Both the position numbers and the translations under genes were made by a program. From the NCBI RefSeq assembly GCF_003014485.1, contig NZ_PYGA01000014.1, positions 145,947 to 209,946 of the forward strand: a stretch of 64,000 bases of DNA, in the 5' to 3' direction. The notes beneath the pieces were generated by a model, which saw only the letters and a program-made list of their open reading frames with translations, did no database searches and was not told the DNA's origin. This document shows, in pieces, positions 62,630 to 64,000 of this stretch (position 1 is the first letter of the stretch; every line of letters begins with the position of its first letter). The DNA is from Murinocardiopsis flavida. Its GTDB lineage: Bacteria > Actinomycetota > Actinomycetes > Streptosporangiales > Streptosporangiaceae.

Positions 62630-63713
62630 ACCGCTCGTTCTCCGCGACTGCGGCGTGGCACATCCGGGCCCACCGGATCGCGCGCTCGCGGGGCGAGTCG
62701 GCCGCGCTGAGCTCGGACCACCAGCGTGCCAGTGTCGCCCAGTTGTGCGCATGGGCGGCAGCGGTGTCCTCGGTGGCGATGAAGTCGGTCAGCCGCCGCG
62801 TCCGGACCCCTCCGTTGCCGAAGACCGTGTCGGCGGAGCAGGGGCCGCAGGGGCAGGGCAGGTCCACCCGGCTGAGAGTGCGCGCCATGAAGGCGCCGGA
62901 GCGGTACGACATCAGGGCGGGCACCAGCAGGTTCGGGCTTGCGGGCGCCCCGCCGCCACCCCCCTTGCTCGGCGGTCGGGTGTGGCGGACCGACGCCCGG
63001 TCGCCGATCGAGGTGTAGCGGGCGCCGTAGACCGCGGAGTCGAACCCGGCGAGGTCGGTGCGGAGGACCGCGATGTCGGGGACCGACGTGACGATCCTGC
63101 GCAGGGCGGCGGCCCGGCCCGCTTTGGCCAGCGGGTCGTGGGAGTGGCCGAGCACCAGGGCCTTGGGGGTGCGCACCCGCCGCAGCAGCTCGGCGAGCAG
63201 ATCCGCGCGGCCGCCGTCGAGCCACGCGGCGTCGACGGGGACGACGAACACGACGTCGTCGGCTCCCAGCGCGTCGACCAGCCGGGCCGCCTCCTGGAGG
63301 GGTTCCCGGCCGGTCGCGGTGAAGTACCGGGTCGGGGTCAGGACCGGCGACGCCCCTTGTCGGCGCAGCCAGTCGACCTCGCCCGCGAGCCCGCTCCCGT
63401 CGTCGAACATGCCCAGGTCGCTGAGTGCGAACGGCGCCTCGGCGGTGGCGGTTTCCTCCTCGTAGGCGGCGGGGTCGATCAGGCAGGGGCCCGCGAACCC
63501 GCTCGCCCTGCGGAAGTCCTCGCGCCGCCTCGCGGCCTTGGCCCCGGAGAAGACGACGCCCGAGCTCCGTGCGGAGATGCCGAGCAGCGGGGCGTCCTCG
63601 TCCTTCTTGACGTGCATGAGCATGCGACCGTCGAGGCGCCGGACGGCCGCGCCCCCGGCAGGCGCCGGTGCGGTGCGGACAGCTGAGGGGTGATGGGTCA
63701 GGGGCTCGGACAA
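62550..63713 (-). CDS. tRNA-guanine transglycosylase-like protein (tentative)
   Basis: 387 residues. The chain alternates strands and helices like a TIM barrel: DDVVFVVPVDAAWLDGG, KALVLGHSHDPLAKAG, IAVLRTDLAGFDSAVYGARY, LLVPALMSYRSGAF. Near residue 275 a CPCGPC motif is followed about 45 residues later by HAHNW, which resembles the CxCxxC...H zinc site of tRNA-guanine transglycosylases and of their DNA-acting relative DpdA. No other dpd-type 7-deazaguanine genes are in the window. Sequence identity to known TGTs looks low, so the assignment rests on the zinc motif and barrel-like pattern. Confidence 0.5.
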   Translation of the reverse strand: MSEPLTHHPSAVRTAPAPAGGAAVRRLDGRMLMHVKKDEDAPLLGISARSSGVVFSGAKAARRREDFRRASGFAGPCLIDPAAYEEETATAEAPFALSDLGMFDDGSGLAGEVDWLRRQGASPVLTPTRYFTATGREPLQEAARLVDALGADDVVFVVPVDAAWLDGGRADLLAELLRRVRTPKALVLGHSHDPLAKAGRAAALRRIVTSVPDIAVLRTDLAGFDSAVYGARYTSIGDRASVRHTRPPSKGGGGGAPASPNLLVPALMSYRSGAFMARTLSRVDLPCPCGPCSADTVFGNGGVRTRRLTDFIATEDTAAAHAHNWATLARWWSELSAADSPRERAIRWARMCHAAVAENERFNELAGTPGRPFHPSLALKHWAGKLD

Positions 63714-63927
63714 GCGGTCACCTCGGGGAGGACGTGACGGCGCGAACCTGATCGGTCCCGCGCGAGCACTACACCAAGGTCATACCCCGCCCCAACCCCC
63801 CAACGGGCCCTTGTCCGTATCCGGCCACCCCGACGAATCCCCACCCGTCGCAAGAGCGCCGACCTGCCCCCGCGCCCCGGTGGCCCTGGGTGCGGGGCGT
63901 GGTCAGGGGGGTGCTTCTATGGTTTTG
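63714..63927. other. Intergenic region before IS110 element
   Basis: 214 bases upstream of the TGT-like gene and downstream of the transposase stop. GC-rich, no open frame with family features; it should contain the TGT-like gene promoter and one end of the insertion sequence. Confidence 0.4.
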
Positions 63928-64000
63928 TCAAGCCGCTTGGGTGGTGGCTGGTTGGTAGAAGGAGCCGTCGCGCAGCATCGCGAACAGCACGTCGCAGCGG
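63928..64000 (-). mobile_element. IS110-family transposase, C-terminal fragment (runs off window)
   Basis: Reading minus from the window edge gives RCDVLFAMLRDGSFYQPATT followed by QAA and TGA at 63930-63928. This is the characteristic end of IS110-type transposases (LxAMLRDxxxYxP). The remainder lies beyond base 64000. The element marks a mobile-DNA boundary at the right side of the defence island. Confidence 0.75.

Noticed and set aside
62550..63713. A dpd DNA-deazaguanine modification system
   Set aside because: Only one TGT-like gene; no queuosine precursor or other dpd genes in the window.
1..64000. tRNA or rRNA genes
   Set aside because: I looked in the larger gaps for T-arm and cloverleaf patterns and found none convincing; a covariance-model search would settle it.

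Overview
This is high-GC DNA (roughly 70 %) with GTG/ATG starts, four-base overlaps between operon genes and strong GGAGG-type ribosome binding sites. A GerW-type sporulation protein, XRE-DUF5753/DUF397 regulator pairs, DUF6879 and DUF6082 proteins, an RsbW-like ATP-binding protein and a sigma-like HTH protein all point to a sporulating actinomycete (Streptomyces/Nocardiopsis-like; genus not determined). The window starts inside a flavin-dependent monooxygenase gene and ends inside an IS110-family transposase. Between them lies one long defence island with very few housekeeping genes.

Layout. 1-1.4 kb: end of a luciferase-like monooxygenase, then gerW. 1.5-6.6 kb (minus): an orphan HsdR-N nuclease, a COG3440-like HNH endonuclease and a SF1 helicase-PLD fusion like Mokosh type II MkoC. 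6.9-16.2 kb (plus): a Ser/Thr kinase, a DrmD-like SNF2 helicase and a DrmMI-like N6-adenine methyltransferase; the DISARM core genes drmA/B/C do not follow. 16.2-18.1 kb: a Schlafen/AlbA_2-type ATPase gene cut short by a repeat-rich insertion. 18.1-20.9 kb: regulators. 21-23 kb: an AbiL-like RloA/RloB pair. 23.4-27.1 kb: small protein, DUF6879, NB-ARC/TPR protein with an N-terminal RHIM/BASS-like amyloid motif, GNAT. 27.2-31.7 kb: a SEC-C protein and a type ISP (IIG-like) restriction-modification enzyme. 32-33.6 kb: a second small protein/DUF6879 pair plus a DUF6082 membrane protein. 33.9-42.8 kb: a 2221-residue DEAD helicase with DUF1998 and a UvrD helicase with an N-terminal RelE-like domain. 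42.8-44.4 kb: an AT-rich patch with a transposase remnant and an excisionase-like HTH gene. 52.8-44.8 kb (minus): NurA, HerA, Crp/Fnr regulator, nucleotide-cyclase-like protein, NLR-like protein and an unknown protein. 53-61.4 kb (plus): a complete Wadjet type III operon. 61.6-63.7 kb: an unknown protein and a TGT-like protein.

The most interesting signal is the minus-strand series at 44.8-52.8 kb. A cyclase-like protein carries a RHIM-like motif at its C-terminus, and the next gene, an NLR-like protein with a degenerate P-loop and helical repeats, carries the same motif at its N-terminus. A Crp-type cyclic-nucleotide sensor is encoded just upstream, with a 34-bp perfect palindrome between it and the cyclase gene. 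The motif recurs in the separate NB-ARC/TPR protein at 24.3 kb. I read this as a candidate amyloid-templated, cyclic-nucleotide-linked defence system, possibly coupled to the NurA-HerA nuclease/translocase. The association is inferred from sequence and gene order only.

All family calls come from reading motifs; no database search was run. Domain positions are approximate, and start codons were chosen by ribosome binding site and family length.
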